A stretch of DNA of 64,000 nt from Janibacter sp. CX7 (GTDB lineage: Bacteria; Actinomycetota; Actinomycetes; Actinomycetales; Dermatophilaceae), in contig NZ_CP101464.1 of the NCBI RefSeq assembly GCF_024362365.1, positions 1,674,001-1,738,000 of the forward strand. The letters run 5' to 3'. The position numbers and the translations under genes are program-made. A model generated the notes under the pieces. That model was given only the letters and a program-made list of their open reading frames with translations, was not told where the DNA came from and did no database searches. Of the stretch, positions 39,134 to 50,155 are shown in pieces (position 1 is the first letter of the stretch; each line of letters opens with the position of its first letter).

Positions 39134-39928
39134 TCACGCGGTGAGGTGCTGCTGGTAGCGGCAGATCGAGGCGAACTCCTCGGCCTGGAGCGAAGCACCT
39201 CCGACGAGTGCACCGTCGACGTCCGCGCCGGCCATGATGCTCGCGACATTGCCCGACTTCACCGAGCCGCCGTAGAGGATGCGGACCGCGGCGGACGTGT
39301 CGGCGGAGTAGAGCTCGGCGAGCTTGCCGCGGATAGCCGCGCACACCTCCTGGGCGTCCTCGGGGGTGGCGACCTCGCCCGTGCCGATGGCCCAGACGGG
39401 CTCGTAGGCGATGACGAGCGTCGCGGCCTGCTCTGCGGTGACGCCGGTTAGGCTGCCCGCGACCTGCGCCAGGACGTGGGCCACGTGCTCGCCGGCCTGA
39501 CGCACCTCGAGGCCTTCGCCGACGCAGACGATCGGAACGAGCCCGTGCCGGTAGGCGGCGACCGCCTTGCTCGCCACGACCTCGTCGGTCTCGCCGTGCC
39601 CGTCGCGGCGCTCGCTGTGCCCGACGACCACGTAGGCGCAGCCGAGCTTCGCGAGGAAGGCCGCGGAGATGTCGCCGGTGTAAGCCCCGGAGTCGTGCGG
39701 GCTGACGTCCTGCGCCCCGTAGCGCAGGGCGAGCCGGTCACCCTCGACGAGCGTCTGGACCGAGCGCAGGTCGGTGAAGGGAGGGACCACGACGACCTCG
39801 ACGGCGCCGAAGTCGTGCTTGGCGTCCCGCAGGGTCCAGTCGAGCTTCTGCACCAGGTGCGTGCCCTGCAGGTGGTCGAGGTTCATCTTCCAGTTGCCCG
39901 CCATGAGCGGGGTCCGCGACGTTGCCAT
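39134..39928 (-). CDS. tpiA: Triosephosphate isomerase
   Basis: TpiA interconverts dihydroxyacetone phosphate and glyceraldehyde-3-phosphate. The 264-residue protein has the N-terminal substrate loop [11 protein letters not shown], the catalytic His in VVGHSERR, the catalytic Glu in [12 protein letters not shown], and the phosphate-binding loop [11 protein letters not shown]. The ATG at 39928 is 1 nt past the pgk stop. It is the third gene of the lower-glycolysis operon gap-pgk-tpiA. Confidence 0.97.
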   Translation of the reverse strand: MATSRTPLMAGNWKMNLDHLQGTHLVQKLDWTLRDAKHDFGAVEVVVVPPFTDLRSVQTLVEGDRLALRYGAQDVSPHDSGAYTGDISAAFLAKLGCAYVVVGHSERRDGHGETDEVVASKAVAAYRHGLVPIVCVGEGLEVRQAGEHVAHVLAQVAGSLTGVTAEQAATLVIAYEPVWAIGTGEVATPEDAQEVCAAIRGKLAELYSADTSAAVRILYGGSVKSGNVASIMAGADVDGALVGGASLQAEEFASICRYQQHLTA

Positions 39929-39929
39929 G

Positions 39930-41141
39930 TCAGCCCTCCTGGGCCTGGTCGAAGACGGCGAGGCCCGGCAGGCTCTTGCCCTCGAGGTACTCGAGGCTGG
40001 CGCCACCACCGGTGGAGATGTGCCCGAAGTCCTCGTCGGCGAAGCCGAGCTGACGCACCGCGGCAGCGGAGTCACCACCACCGACGACGGTGAGGGCTCC
40101 CCCCTTCGTCGCCTCGACCAGCGCCCGGGCCACGGCCTCGGTGCCGGCGGCGTAGGGCGCCATCTCGAAGGCCCCCATGGGGCCGTTCCAGAAGACGGTG
40201 CGGCAGTCGGCGAGCTTGTCGGCGAAGAGCCGCGCGGACTCGGGACCGATGTCCAGTCCCATCCGGTCAGCGGGAATCGCGTCGGCCGCGACGACCTCGT
40301 GGTCGGCGTCGGCGGAGAAGGCGGTGGCCGCGACGACGTCGGTCGGCAGCACGATCTCGACCCCGTCACGCTGCGCGCGCTCGAGGTACTCGCTCACCGT
40401 GGCCAGCTGGTCCTGCTCGAGCAGGCTCGTGCCGACCTCGTGGCCCTGGGCCTTGAGGAAGGTGAAGACCATGCCGCCACCGATCAGCAGCCGGTCCGCG
40501 GTGCCGAGGAGGTTGTCGATCACCCCGAGCTTGTCGCTCACCTTGGCGCCACCGAGGACGACCGCGTAGGGGCGCTCGGGGTCGCGGGTCAGTCGCTGCA
40601 GGACGTCGACCTCGGCCCGCACCAGACCGCCCATCGCCGCCGGCAGCCGGGTCGCGATGTCGTAGACCGAGGCCTGCGCCCGGTGGACCACGCCGAAGCC
40701 GTCGGACACGTAGGCGTCGGCCAGTGCGGCCAGCTCGTCGGCGAAGGCGCCGCGCTCGGCCTCGTCCTTGCTCGTCTCGCCCGCGTTGAACCGCAGGTTT
40801 TCGAGGAGGGCGACCTGACCGTCGGCCAGACCGTCGACGACCGCGCGAGCCGACTCCCCGACCGTGTCGGTGGCGAAGGCCACCGGCGCCCCGAGGAGCT
40901 CGCCGAGCCGCGACGCCACCGGAGCCAGCGAGTACTGCGGGTCGGGCGCGCCCTTGGGGCGGCCGAGGTGGGCGCAGACGACGACCCGAGCGCCCGCGTC
41001 CGCCAGGGCGGAGATCGTCGGCAGGGAGGCACGGATGCGCCCGTCGTCGGTGATCGTCTCGCCGTCGAGCGGCACGTTGAGGTCGGATCGGACGAGGACG
41101 CGCTTGCCGCGCACGTCCCCGAGGTCAGCAGTGGTCTTCAC
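39930..41141 (-). CDS. pgk: Phosphoglycerate kinase
   Basis: Pgk makes ATP from 1,3-bisphosphoglycerate and ADP. The 403-residue protein has [13 protein letters not shown] and [11 protein letters not shown] in the substrate domain, [13 protein letters not shown] and the nucleotide-site segment [12 protein letters not shown] with [13 protein letters not shown]. The GTG at 41141 has GAAAGG 5 nt upstream. It follows gap by 44 nt and precedes tpiA by 1 nt. Confidence 0.97.
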   Translation of the reverse strand: MKTTADLGDVRGKRVLVRSDLNVPLDGETITDDGRIRASLPTISALADAGARVVVCAHLGRPKGAPDPQYSLAPVASRLGELLGAPVAFATDTVGESARAVVDGLADGQVALLENLRFNAGETSKDEAERGAFADELAALADAYVSDGFGVVHRAQASVYDIATRLPAAMGGLVRAEVDVLQRLTRDPERPYAVVLGGAKVSDKLGVIDNLLGTADRLLIGGGMVFTFLKAQGHEVGTSLLEQDQLATVSEYLERAQRDGVEIVLPTDVVAATAFSADADHEVVAADAIPADRMGLDIGPESARLFADKLADCRTVFWNGPMGAFEMAPYAAGTEAVARALVEATKGGALTVVGGGDSAAAVRQLGFADEDFGHISTGGGASLEYLEGKSLPGLAVFDQAQEG

Positions 41142-41185
41142 GGTGGCCTTTCGGGCGATGCGGGTGGTGGTGTGGGGGCATCGTC

Positions 41186-42244
<1,059 letters not shown>

Positions 42245-42311
42245 TCAGCACCCACCCTATGGCCTGCGTCACACCGTCTCGTCGGTGGCCCCCCCGGGTC
42301 AGCTCCAGGCC

Positions 42312-43292
42312 TCAGCCGTCGAGCATGTCCGAGGTCAGCGACGCCTCGGTGCCGGGGATGCCCTCGTCCTCGGCGCGCTTGTCGGCCATGGCGAGGAGCC
42401 GGCGGATCCGCCCGGCCACGGCGTCCTTGGTCATCGGGGGGTCGGCCCGCTGGCCGAGCTCCTCCAGCGAGGCGCCGGTGTGCTCCAGTCGCAGCTGACC
42501 GGCCTCGCGCAGGTGGTCGGGGATGTCGTCGCCGAGGATCTCCATGGCCCGCTGGACGCGCGCCCCGGCGGCCACCGCCGCGCGCGCGGAGCGGCGCAGG
42601 TTGGCGTCGTCGAAGTTGGCCAGACGGTTGGCCGTCGCCCGGACCTCGCGCCGCATCCGGCGCTCCTCCCATGCCATGACGGCCTCGTGGGCGCCGAGCC
42701 GGGTGAGCATCGCCGAGATGGCGTCGCCGTCGCGGATGACGACGCGGTCGACCCCGCGCACCTCGCGCGCCTTGCTCGGGATGCCGAGACGACGGGCCGC
42801 CCCGACGAGCGCCAGCGCGGCCTCCGGCCCGGGGCAGGTGATCTCGAGCGAGGAGCTGCGGCCGGGCTCGGTGAGCGAGCCGTGCGCGAGGAAGGCACCG
42901 CGCCACGCCGCCTCGGCGTCGCAGACGGACCCACCGACGACGCGCGGCGGCAGACCGCGCACGGGGCGTCCCTCGGCGTCGACGAGACCGGTCTGGCGGG
43001 CCAGCGCGGGGCCGTGCTCGGCGATCGTCACGACGTAGCGGCTGCCCTTGCGCAGGCCGCCGGCGGCCAGGACCATCAGCTCTGAGGGGTAGCCGTAGAG
43101 CTCGGCGATGTCCTTGCGCAGGCGCCGGGCGGCGTTGGCGGTGTCGAGCTCGGCCTCGACGACGATCTTGCGGCTGACGATGTGCAGACCGCCCGCGAAG
43201 CGCAGCAGGCTGGCGACCTCGGCCTTGCGGCAGCAGGTCTTGGTCACCTCGAACCTGCTCAGCTCGTCCTTGACCTTGTCGGTCATCGCCAT
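42312..43292 (-). CDS. whiA: WhiA-type regulator
   Basis: WhiA is a DNA-binding protein fused to a LAGLIDADG-like domain; in Streptomyces it partners with WhiB in sporulation control, and it is conserved in non-sporulating actinobacteria. The 326-residue protein starts [36 protein letters not shown], a family hallmark. It ends with the helix-turn-helix [29 protein letters not shown]. Neighbours yvcK and rapZ upstream and gap downstream are the classical whiA cluster. The ATG at 43292 has an AGAGGAA ribosome-binding site. Confidence 0.96.
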   Translation of the reverse strand: MAMTDKVKDELSRFEVTKTCCRKAEVASLLRFAGGLHIVSRKIVVEAELDTANAARRLRKDIAELYGYPSELMVLAAGGLRKGSRYVVTIAEHGPALARQTGLVDAEGRPVRGLPPRVVGGSVCDAEAAWRGAFLAHGSLTEPGRSSSLEITCPGPEAALALVGAARRLGIPSKAREVRGVDRVVIRDGDAISAMLTRLGAHEAVMAWEERRMRREVRATANRLANFDDANLRRSARAAVAAGARVQRAMEILGDDIPDHLREAGQLRLEHTGASLEELGQRADPPMTKDAVAGRIRRLLAMADKRAEDEGIPGTEASLTSDMLDG

Positions 43293-43337
43293 CGGTGGGT
43301 TCCTCTCGGTTGCTCGCTCGTGATCACGGGTGCGCGG

Positions 43338-44288
43338 TCACGAGAGGATGTCACGATAGGCCGCCGCAAGACGCAGCGCATCGTGCTGCCCCGGGTGCTC
43401 GAGGCGGGCCAGCGGGGCGACGACGAGCTCGGCGCCCAGGCTCGCGCAGGCTCGGGTGAGCCGGTCACGGTCGTCGATCGTCTGGGGGTCGGCGAGCACG
43501 GTGTCGACCGTGAGGTCGGGAGCCGTGTCGTGGAGGGTCTCGATGTGTCGCGTCGCCGAGAATCCTCGGGTCTCGGCCGTGTTCATCTCGAGGTTGAGGG
43601 TGAGCACCTTGCGCGCCCGCGCGTGGACGAGGGCCTCGCGCAGCTCGGGGACGAGCAGGTGGGTGAGCACCGAGGTGTACCAAGAGCCCGGCCCGAGGAT
43701 GATGTGGTCGGCCGCGTCGACCGCGGCGACCGACTCCGGTCGCGCCGGTGGGTTGTCGGGCACGAGCGCGATGGACTCGACGAGCCCGGTGGTCCGGGCG
43801 ACCGCCACCTGACCGCGGACGGTCTCGATGTGCGCGGGGTCGTGCGGGTCGAGCCCGCTGACCTCGGCGACGAGCTCGAGCGGCACGGCCGCCATCGGCA
43901 GCACCCGACCGCGTGCGCTCAGCAGCCGGCCGACGAGGTCGAGTCCGGTGACCGGGTCGTCGTGCAGCTGCCAGAGGGCGACGATGAGCAGGTTGCCCAG
44001 CGCGTGCCCCGAGAGGTCTCCCTCCCCGGTGAAGCGGTGCTGGAGCACGTCGCTCCACGTCTGGCCCCACTCGCTGTCGTCGCACAGTGCGGTGAGCGCC
44101 ATCCGCAGGTCACCGGGCGGCAGGACGTCGTAGTCGCCCCGCAACCGCCCCGAGGAGCCGCCGTTGTCGGCGACGGTGACGATGGCGGTCACCTGCTCGC
44201 AGACGAGACGCAGGGCGGAGAGGCTGGCGGCGAGACCGTGGCCGCCGCCGAGCGCGACGACCCGGGCATGACGAAGGGAGTCGACCAC
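43338..44288 (-). CDS. yvcK: YvcK/GlmR-type gluconeogenesis factor (CofD-like)
   Basis: YvcK binds UDP-sugars and affects cell envelope metabolism and shape in Gram-positives. The 316-residue CofD-like protein has VALGGGHGLAASLSALR near the N-terminus, VTVADNGGSSGRLR and LGPGSWYTSVLTHLLVPEL. It lies between rapZ and whiA in the conserved order. The GTG at 44288 is 3 nt beyond the rapZ stop, so the two are cotranscribed. The whiA start follows 45 nt later. Confidence 0.95.
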   Translation of the reverse strand: MVDSLRHARVVALGGGHGLAASLSALRLVCEQVTAIVTVADNGGSSGRLRGDYDVLPPGDLRMALTALCDDSEWGQTWSDVLQHRFTGEGDLSGHALGNLLIVALWQLHDDPVTGLDLVGRLLSARGRVLPMAAVPLELVAEVSGLDPHDPAHIETVRGQVAVARTTGLVESIALVPDNPPARPESVAAVDAADHIILGPGSWYTSVLTHLLVPELREALVHARARKVLTLNLEMNTAETRGFSATRHIETLHDTAPDLTVDTVLADPQTIDDRDRLTRACASLGAELVVAPLARLEHPGQHDALRLAAAYRDILS

Positions 44289-44291
44289 GCC

Positions 44292-45212
44292 TCACTCCTG
44301 CCCGAGGTCGCGGTGGACGACGAAGGTCGCCACGTCTGGGCTGGAGAGCCGGGTCGCGAGCGCCTCGGCGACGGCCACGGAGCGGTGCTTGCCGCCCGTG
44401 CAGCCGACGGCGAGGGTGACGTAGCGTCGGTTCTCGCGCAGGTAGCCGGCGATGACCGGCTCGAGGAGCGTGTCGACGCCGTCGAGGAACTCGGCCGCGC
44501 CCGGCTGCGACAGGACGTACTCGGAGACCTGGGTCTCCCGGCCGGTGTGCGAGCGCAGCTCCGGCACCCAGTAGGGGTTGGGCAGGAAGCGCATGTCGAA
44601 GACGAAGTCGGCATCGAGGGGCACGCCGTACTTGAAGCCGAAGGACAGCACGGCCAGGCGCAGCCGCTGGGAGGTCTCCCCCTGGAAGAGCGGGCTGATC
44701 TTGCGGCTGAGCTGGTGGACGTTGAGCCCCGAGGTGTCGATGACCGTCTCGGCGCTGGCCCGCACGCCGGCGAGCACCTCGCGCTCGCGGACGATGGCGT
44801 CGAGCATCCGGCCCTGTCCCTGCAGGGGGTGGGGCCGGCGCACGCTCTCGAAGCGCCGCACGAGCGACTCGTTGGTCGCCTCGAGGAAGACGAGGTGCGT
44901 GCGCCACCCGCGCTCGGCAAGGGTCTCGAGAGACGCCGTCAGCGTGTCGAAGCCCTGGGCCCGCACGTCGAGGACGATGCCGACGCGCACCGGGCTGCCG
45001 TGGGTGGCGAGGTCCTGGGCCTGCTCGGCGGACAGCCGGAGCAGGTCCGGCAGCAGAGTCACCGGCAGGTTGTCGATGACGTACCAGCCGTGGTCCTCCA
45101 TGACGTTGCCGACGGTCGAGCGGCCGGCGCCGCTCATGCCCGTGACGACGACGACCTCGGGCACCCCTCCCTCACCCGCGGGGGTGGGCAGGCGGTCCTG
45201 TGCATCCATCAC
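44292..45212 (-). CDS. rapZ: RapZ-type nucleotide-binding RNase adapter
   Basis: The 306-residue protein is a YvcJ/RapZ-family P-loop protein with Walker [11 protein letters not shown] (24-33) and Walker-B-like segments. [14 protein letters not shown] and the C-terminal [18 protein letters not shown] are RapZ signatures. In E. coli RapZ guides glmZ RNA decay; in actinobacteria the role is less certain. The GTG at 45212 is followed directly by ATG 45209; AAGGAG favours the GTG, and both overlap the uvrC stop. It forms a block with yvcK and whiA. Confidence 0.95.
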   Translation of the reverse strand: MMDAQDRLPTPAGEGGVPEVVVVTGMSGAGRSTVGNVMEDHGWYVIDNLPVTLLPDLLRLSAEQAQDLATHGSPVRVGIVLDVRAQGFDTLTASLETLAERGWRTHLVFLEATNESLVRRFESVRRPHPLQGQGRMLDAIVREREVLAGVRASAETVIDTSGLNVHQLSRKISPLFQGETSQRLRLAVLSFGFKYGVPLDADFVFDMRFLPNPYWVPELRSHTGRETQVSEYVLSQPGAAEFLDGVDTLLEPVIAGYLRENRRYVTLAVGCTGGKHRSVAVAEALATRLSSPDVATFVVHRDLGQE

Positions 45213-47152
45213 GTCAGCTCTCCTTCGTCGAGGACCTCACCGGTGGTGAGGTTCACGGCGGGTGCGGTCGTCCTCTCGGCCAACTCTGCCGCAATTCGCT
45301 CGGCGAGCGAAGGTCCGATCCCCGGCACCTCGGTCAGCTCCTCGATGCTCGCGGCCCGCACCCTCTTCACCGACCCGAAGCGGGCGAGCAGCGCCTTGCG
45401 CCGCGCCTCCCCCAGCCCCGGGATCCCGTCGAGCGCGCTGCGGGTCATCGACTTGCTGCGCCGCTCGCGGTGGAAGGTGTTGGCGAAGCGGTGCGACTCG
45501 TCGCGCAGCCGCTGGAGCAGGTAGAGCGCCTCGCTGTTGCGGGCGAGGATCACCGGGTGGTCGTCACCGGGCACCCACACCTCCTCGAGGCGCTTGGCGA
45601 GGCCGACGATCGCGACGTCGTCGACGCCGAGCTCGTCGAGCACCTGCTGGGCGGCGGCCACCTGGGGCGCGCCGCCGTCGACGACGACGAGGTTGGGCGG
45701 GTAGGCGAAGCGCCGCGCCTCGCCCGTCTCCGGGTCGGTGGCGTCGCGCTCGCGGTCCTTGAGGTGGCGCTGGAAGCGCCGCGTGAGGACCTCGTGCATC
45801 GCGGCGGTGTCGTCGGTGCGTCCGTCGACGTCACCGCGGACGATGAAGCGCCGGTACTCCGGCTTGCGCACGAGTCCGTCCTCGAAGACGACCATCGAGC
45901 CGACGACGTCGCTGCCCTGCACGTGGCTGATGTCGTAGCCCTCGATGCGAAGGGGGGCGTCGTCCAGACCGAGGGCCTCCTGGAGCTCCTGCAGGGCCTG
46001 GCTGCGGGCGGTGAGGTCGCCGGCCCTGGCCACCTTGTGCCGGGCGAGGGACTGCTCGGCATTGCGGGCCACGGTCTCCATGAGGGCCCGCTTGTCGCCG
46101 CGCTGCGGCACCCGCAGGCTCACCGCGCTGCCGCGTCGCTCGCCGAGCCACGCCGAGACGCCGTCGGCATCCGGCGGGAGCACCGGGACGAGGACCTCGC
46201 GAGGCACGCCCTCGCCCCCTTCGCCGCCGTAGACCTGCTGGAGCAGGTGCTCGACGAGCTCGGGCAGGTCCTCCGCGTCCTTCTCCGCCACCCAGCCCCG
46301 CTGGCCGCGGATGCGGCCACCGCGAACGTGGAAGACCTGGATGGCGACCTCGAGCTCGTCGTCGGCGAGCGCGAAGACGTCCGCGTCGGTGCCGTCGGGC
46401 AGGACGACGGCGGACTTCTCGAGGGCCTTGGTCAGGGCCGCGACGTCGTCGCGCAGGCGGGCCGCCTGCTCGAAGTCGAGGTCCGCGGCCGCGGCCTTCA
46501 TCTGCCGCTCGAGGCGGCGCACGAAGCGGGCGGTGTCACCGGCGAGGAAGTCGCACAGCTCCTGGGCCAGGGCCCGGTGCTCGTCGGCGCTCACCCGGCC
46601 GACACAGGGGGCGGAGCACTTGTCGATGTAGCCGAGCAGGCAGGGCCGACCGGACTGCTCGGCCCGCTTGAAGACGCCCTTGCTGCACGTGCGCACGGGG
46701 AAGACGCGCAGCAGCAGGTCGAGGGTCTCGCGGATCGCCCACGCATGCGTGTAGGGGCCGAAGTAGCGCGTACCCCGGCGCTTGGCGCCGCGCAGGACCT
46801 GCGCGCGGGGGTAGTCCTCGCCCATCGTCACCGCGAGGTAGGGGTAGGACTTGTCGTCGCGGTACTTGACGTTGAAGCGCGGGTCGAACTCCTTGATCCA
46901 CGCGTACTCGAGCTGCAGGGCCTCGACCTCGGTGGACACGACGGTCCACTCGACACTCGCACCGGTGCGCACCATCCGCGAGGTGCGTGGGTGCAGCGCC
47001 GAGATGTCCTGGAAGTAGGAGGACAGCCGCGAGCGCAGCGACTTCGCCTTGCCGACGTAGATGACCCGGCCGTGCTCGTCCCGGAATCGGTAGACGCCCG
47101 GGTCGGTCGGGATCGACCCCGGTGCGGGACGGTAGGTCGACGGGTCTGCCAC
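45209..47152 (-). CDS. uvrC: UvrABC excision repair endonuclease subunit C
   Basis: UvrC cuts DNA on both sides of a lesion found by UvrAB. The 647-residue protein has the N-terminal GIY-YIG nuclease ([22 protein letters not shown], 20-41) and the UvrB-interacting UVR segment [21 protein letters not shown]. The RNase H-like nuclease follows ([22 protein letters not shown] and [12 protein letters not shown]). It ends with helix-hairpin-helix motifs ([38 protein letters not shown]). The GTG at 47152 has TAGGGT 6 nt upstream (leaderless), and that box overlaps the TAG stop of the Rieske gene. Confidence 0.97.
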   Translation of the reverse strand: MADPSTYRPAPGSIPTDPGVYRFRDEHGRVIYVGKAKSLRSRLSSYFQDISALHPRTSRMVRTGASVEWTVVSTEVEALQLEYAWIKEFDPRFNVKYRDDKSYPYLAVTMGEDYPRAQVLRGAKRRGTRYFGPYTHAWAIRETLDLLLRVFPVRTCSKGVFKRAEQSGRPCLLGYIDKCSAPCVGRVSADEHRALAQELCDFLAGDTARFVRRLERQMKAAAADLDFEQAARLRDDVAALTKALEKSAVVLPDGTDADVFALADDELEVAIQVFHVRGGRIRGQRGWVAEKDAEDLPELVEHLLQQVYGGEGGEGVPREVLVPVLPPDADGVSAWLGERRGSAVSLRVPQRGDKRALMETVARNAEQSLARHKVARAGDLTARSQALQELQEALGLDDAPLRIEGYDISHVQGSDVVGSMVVFEDGLVRKPEYRRFIVRGDVDGRTDDTAAMHEVLTRRFQRHLKDRERDATDPETGEARRFAYPPNLVVVDGGAPQVAAAQQVLDELGVDDVAIVGLAKRLEEVWVPGDDHPVILARNSEALYLLQRLRDESHRFANTFHRERRSKSMTRSALDGIPGLGEARRKALLARFGSVKRVRAASIEELTEVPGIGPSLAERIAAELAERTTAPAVNLTTGEVLDEGELT

Positions 47153-47164
47153 CCCTCGACCCTA
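47153..47164 (-). promoter_or_regulatory. uvrC -10 box overlapping the upstream stop codon
   Basis: TAGGGT (47164-47159 on the minus strand) is 6 nt before the uvrC GTG at 47152. Its first three bases are the TAG stop of the Rieske gene, so one sequence can both end one protein and start the next transcript. Confidence 0.5.
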
Positions 47165-47557
47165 CGAGACGGTGACCTCGTCGCCGTCGACGGTCGCCTT
47201 CATCTCGGTGAGACCCTCCGTGGCCGGCCCCTGCAGCACCGAACCGTCGGTGATGTCGAACTGACTGCCGTGGCACGGGCAGATGATCGCCTCGGTCGTC
47301 ACCTTCGAGACGGCACAGCCCTGGTGCGGGCAGGTGCCGTCGAAGGCCTTGAACTCCCCCGCACTCGGCTGGGTCACGACGACGCGGTCGCGGGCGAGGC
47401 CACCGCCCTCCGGCACGTCGGCGACGGGGAAGCTCGTGCCGGCGGCGCTCCCCCCTTCGCCCCCGCTCGAGGGTGTGGAGTCGTCACCGCAGGCAGCGAC
47501 GACGGCGGCGGACCCGCCGACCGCGGCGATGGACAGGGCGGTGCGTCGGGTCGTCAT
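47162..47557 (-). CDS. Tat-exported Rieske [2Fe-2S] lipoprotein
   Basis: The 131-residue protein has a twin-arginine N-terminus MTTRRTALSIAAVGG and a lipobox-like VVAAC (Cys24). A Ser/Gly-rich linker follows, then a Rieske domain with CPHQGC and CPCHGSQF (both Cys-His pairs present). It is therefore probably folded with its cluster in the cytoplasm, exported by Tat and lipid-anchored outside. Its partner is unknown. The ATG at 47557 has a GGAAGG site 6 nt upstream, preceded by CCCCCTTCG as in the fabI and ctaB leaders. It is divergent from livJ and 9 nt upstream of uvrC. Confidence 0.9.
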   Translation of the reverse strand: MTTRRTALSIAAVGGSAAVVAACGDDSTPSSGGEGGSAAGTSFPVADVPEGGGLARDRVVVTQPSAGEFKAFDGTCPHQGCAVSKVTTEAIICPCHGSQFDITDGSVLQGPATEGLTEMKATVDGDEVTVS

Positions 47558-47590
47558 CGGAGGCCTTCCGTCGAAGGGGGTCGAAGGTCC
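47558..47590 (-). promoter_or_regulatory. Rieske gene leader with CCCCCTTCG
   Basis: The leader reads ACCCCCTTCG, ACG, GAAGG, CCTCCG and ATG. CCTTC pairs with GAAGG of the Shine-Dalgarno site around a GACG loop, the clearest of the four such leaders in this window. Confidence 0.4.
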
Positions 47591-47806
47591 CATCATGCTC
47601 GCACGCCAGCGCCCGGCGCGATGCCTGCGTGCGGGATGCATGACCTGCGGGTAACCCTCCTCGCCGACCACTTGGTAACGAGCAGGACACGGCTCTCCCA
47701 ATGTGGGTCAGAACACAGTCAGACCGGACTACTGTCCCTCCACAGCCGGCGACACCCAGGTCGCCGGCCGCGGCCCCAGGGCCAGACTTCTTCACCAGGA
47801 GGACAC
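47591..47806 (+). promoter_or_regulatory. livJ upstream region
   Basis: This 216-bp stretch has no credible gene. A TACTGT box at about 47741-47746 in GGACTACTGTCC is a possible -10 element, giving a leader of about 50 nt with an AGGAGG site before GTG 47807. Nothing firmer is visible. Confidence 0.3.
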
Positions 47807-49039
47807 GTGATCAGGCGTTCCGTCATCTCAACGGGGGCGACCATGCTCGTCGCCACCATGGCCCTGTCCGCATGCGGAACCCGCGGCGGTGACAGCGGCG
47901 GCTCCGGAGACGGCGACGGCGGGGGCGACAAGAAGGTCGTGAAGATCGGCGTCATCTCGCCGCTCTCGGGCGACCTGTCCGCTCTCGGCCTCGGCATCCA
48001 GCACTCGGTCGAGCTCGCGGCCGAGCAGGCCAACGAGTCCGGCGATCTCGGCGACTGGGAGATCGAGGTCGTCCCGGAGGACGACGAGGGCAAGCCCGAG
48101 GTCGGCAAGAACGCCGCCTCCAAGCTCGCCTCCGACCCGGAGGTCGTCGGTGTCGTCGGCACCCTGAACTCCTCGGTGGCCGGCCCGGTCCAGCCGATCC
48201 TCGACAAGGCGAAGATCACGATGGTCTCGCCGGCCAACACCAACCCGACGCTCACCCGCGGCGCGAAGCCGGACGACTCCCCCGAGCGCGTCTACGCGAG
48301 CTACTTCCGTGTCTGCACCACCGACACCGTCCAGGGCCCCTTCGCCGCGCGCTACCTCTACGAGAAGGCCGGCATCAAGGAGCTCGCGACGGTCCACGAC
48401 AAGAAGACCTACGGTCAGGGTCTCGTCGACGCCTTCAGCGAGGAGTACAAGAAGCTCGGCGGCAAGATCGTCGCCGCCGAGACGATCAACCCCGACGAGG
48501 ACAAGTACGACGCCGTCGTCTCCTCGCTCAAGGCCAAGAACCCCAAGGCGGTCTACTACGGCGGCGAGTACCCCCAGGCCGCCCCGCTGAGCCAGCAGCT
48601 CAAGGCCGGTGGCCTCAAGGTGCCGCTCATGGGTGGTGACGGCATCTTCTCGCCGGAGTTCATCAAGCTCGCGGGCAAGGGCTCCGACGGCGACCTCGCC
48701 ACCTCCGTGGGTGCGCCGACCGAGAGCCTCGACGCCGGCAAGAAGTTCCTCGACGACTACGACAAGGCCGGGTACTCCGACCCCGCCGAGGCCTACGGCG
48801 CCTACGCCTACGACGCCGGCCAGTCGATCATCGAGGCGCTCAAGGTCTCGCTCAAGGACGCCGACACCGTCGAGGACGCCCGCCAGGCGACCATCGACGC
48901 GATGAAGGACGTCTCCTTCGACGGCGTGACCGGCAAGGTGGCCTTCGACGAGTACGGCGACAACACGACGCGCGTCCTCACCGCCTACGAGGTCAAGGGT
49001 GGCAAGTGGACCGACGTCAACACCGAGGAGTTCAAGTGA
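47807..49039 (+). CDS. livJ: Branched-chain amino-acid ABC transporter binding lipoprotein
   Basis: The 410-residue protein is a periplasmic-binding-type lipoprotein: short signal with lipobox LSAC (Cys23) and a Gly/Ser/Asp-rich linker. A LivJ/Leu-Ile-Val-binding fold opens KIGVISPLSGDLSALGLGIQHSVELA. VGVVGTLNSSVAGPVQPILDKAKI and YGQGLVDAFSEEYKKLGG are typical. Ligand identity within the branched or related amino acids is inferred from family. The GTG at 47807 has AGGAGG 4 nt upstream; the 15-nt string around it is repeated exactly before livH. A hairpin after the gene may hold back read-through, giving more binding protein than membrane parts. Confidence 0.93.
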   Translation: MIRRSVISTGATMLVATMALSACGTRGGDSGGSGDGDGGGDKKVVKIGVISPLSGDLSALGLGIQHSVELAAEQANESGDLGDWEIEVVPEDDEGKPEVGKNAASKLASDPEVVGVVGTLNSSVAGPVQPILDKAKITMVSPANTNPTLTRGAKPDDSPERVYASYFRVCTTDTVQGPFAARYLYEKAGIKELATVHDKKTYGQGLVDAFSEEYKKLGGKIVAAETINPDEDKYDAVVSSLKAKNPKAVYYGGEYPQAAPLSQQLKAGGLKVPLMGGDGIFSPEFIKLAGKGSDGDLATSVGAPTESLDAGKKFLDDYDKAGYSDPAEAYGAYAYDAGQSIIEALKVSLKDADTVEDARQATIDAMKDVSFDGVTGKVAFDEYGDNTTRVLTAYEVKGGKWTDVNTEEFK

Positions 49040-49078
49040 TCGACCCGGTCATGACCTTCTCGGTCTGACCACGGGAGG

Positions 49079-49103
49079 GGCGGGGTGCCGCGCGCACCCC
49101 GCC
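49079..49103. terminator. Hairpin between livJ and livH
   Basis: GGCGGGGTGC (49079-49088) pairs perfectly with GCACCCCGCC (49094-49103) around a 5-nt loop. Placed between the binding-protein gene and the membrane genes, it may act as a partial terminator. Confidence 0.55.
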
Positions 49104-49195
49104 TCACCCCTGCCCAGCTCCCCTTCGTCATCTGTCGACCACCCCCTCGACACACGTGGTGGCCGCACGACCTGTGGTCACGCCCAGGAGGACAC

Positions 49196-50155
49196 GTGGA
49201 ACAAGTCGCCCAGCAGATCGTCAACGGTCTGACCATCGGGTCCCTGTATGCCCTGATCGCCGTCGGGTACACCGTCGTCTACGGCATCATCCAGCTCATC
49301 AACTTCGCGCACGGCGAGATCTTCATGATCGGCGCCTTCGGTGCGCTGTCCACGTCCCTGATCCTCTTCCCGGGTCAGACGGCACTGTGGACGCTCCCCC
49401 TCATCCTGGCCGGCGCCATCGCGGCGTCGGTCATCGTCGCCGTCGTCATGGAGCGGGTCGCCTACCGCCCCCTGCGCAGTGCCCCGCGCCTGGCCCCGCT
49501 CATCACGGCCATCGGCATCTCGGTCTTCCTGCAGGAGCTCGTGCGCGTCGGCTACAACGACCCGACGCTCTTCGTCTCCGACGTCAACCCCTTCGGCTTC
49601 CCCTCGGCGAAGCAGAAGGTCGTCTTCCCGCAGGTGGACGGCATCTCGGGTGAGGCCTTCGAGCTCGGCGGCGTGACGCTGCAGCGCCCGGCGCTCTTCA
49701 CGATCGCCTGCCTGGCGATCTGCGCCGTCGGCCTGTGGTTCTACATCAACCGCACCCGCACCGGGCGCGCGATGCAGGCTGTCTCGCAGGACCCCGACAC
49801 CGCCCGGCTCATGGGCATCAACGTCGACCGGATGATCGTCACGGCCTTCGCCGTCGGTGCCGCGCTCGCCGCGATCGCCGGTGTCGCCTACGGCCTGCAG
49901 ACGACGAACATCAACTTCAAGATGGGCTTCATCTACGGACTCAAGGCCTTCACCGCCGCCGTCCTCGGCGGCATCGGCAACATCCAGGGCGCGGTCGTCG
50001 GTGGCCTCGTCCTCGGTGTCCTCGAAGCCATCGCCATCCAGTACCTCCCCGGCGGCTCGCCGTGGAAGGACATCTGGGCCTTCTCCATCCTCATCCTCGT
50101 CCTCGTCTTCCGACCGCAGGGCATCATGGGCGCAAAGGTGGTGGACCGCGCATGA
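49196..50155 (+). CDS. livH: Branched-chain amino-acid ABC permease LivH
   Basis: The 319-residue permease starts VEQVAQQIVNGLTIGSLYALIAVGYTVVYGIIQLINFAHGE, the LivH N-terminus. It has about eight membrane helices, with GRAMQAVSQDPDTARLMGINVDRMI as the coupling EAA-like loop and AVLGGIGNIQGAVVGGLVLG near the end. It pairs with LivM. The GTG at 49196 has AGGAGG; the CCAGGAGGACACGTG context equals that of livJ. Its stop overlaps livM (ATGA). Confidence 0.95.
   Translation: MEQVAQQIVNGLTIGSLYALIAVGYTVVYGIIQLINFAHGEIFMIGAFGALSTSLILFPGQTALWTLPLILAGAIAASVIVAVVMERVAYRPLRSAPRLAPLITAIGISVFLQELVRVGYNDPTLFVSDVNPFGFPSAKQKVVFPQVDGISGEAFELGGVTLQRPALFTIACLAICAVGLWFYINRTRTGRAMQAVSQDPDTARLMGINVDRMIVTAFAVGAALAAIAGVAYGLQTTNINFKMGFIYGLKAFTAAVLGGIGNIQGAVVGGLVLGVLEAIAIQYLPGGSPWKDIWAFSILILVLVFRPQGIMGAKVVDRA

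Noticed and set aside
45200..47806. A very long plus-strand open frame that continues upstream of livJ across uvrC and the Rieske gene
   Set aside because: It is antisense to two well-supported genes, shows GC-rich low-complexity translation without motifs, and livJ has its own signal peptide and ribosome-binding site at 47807.
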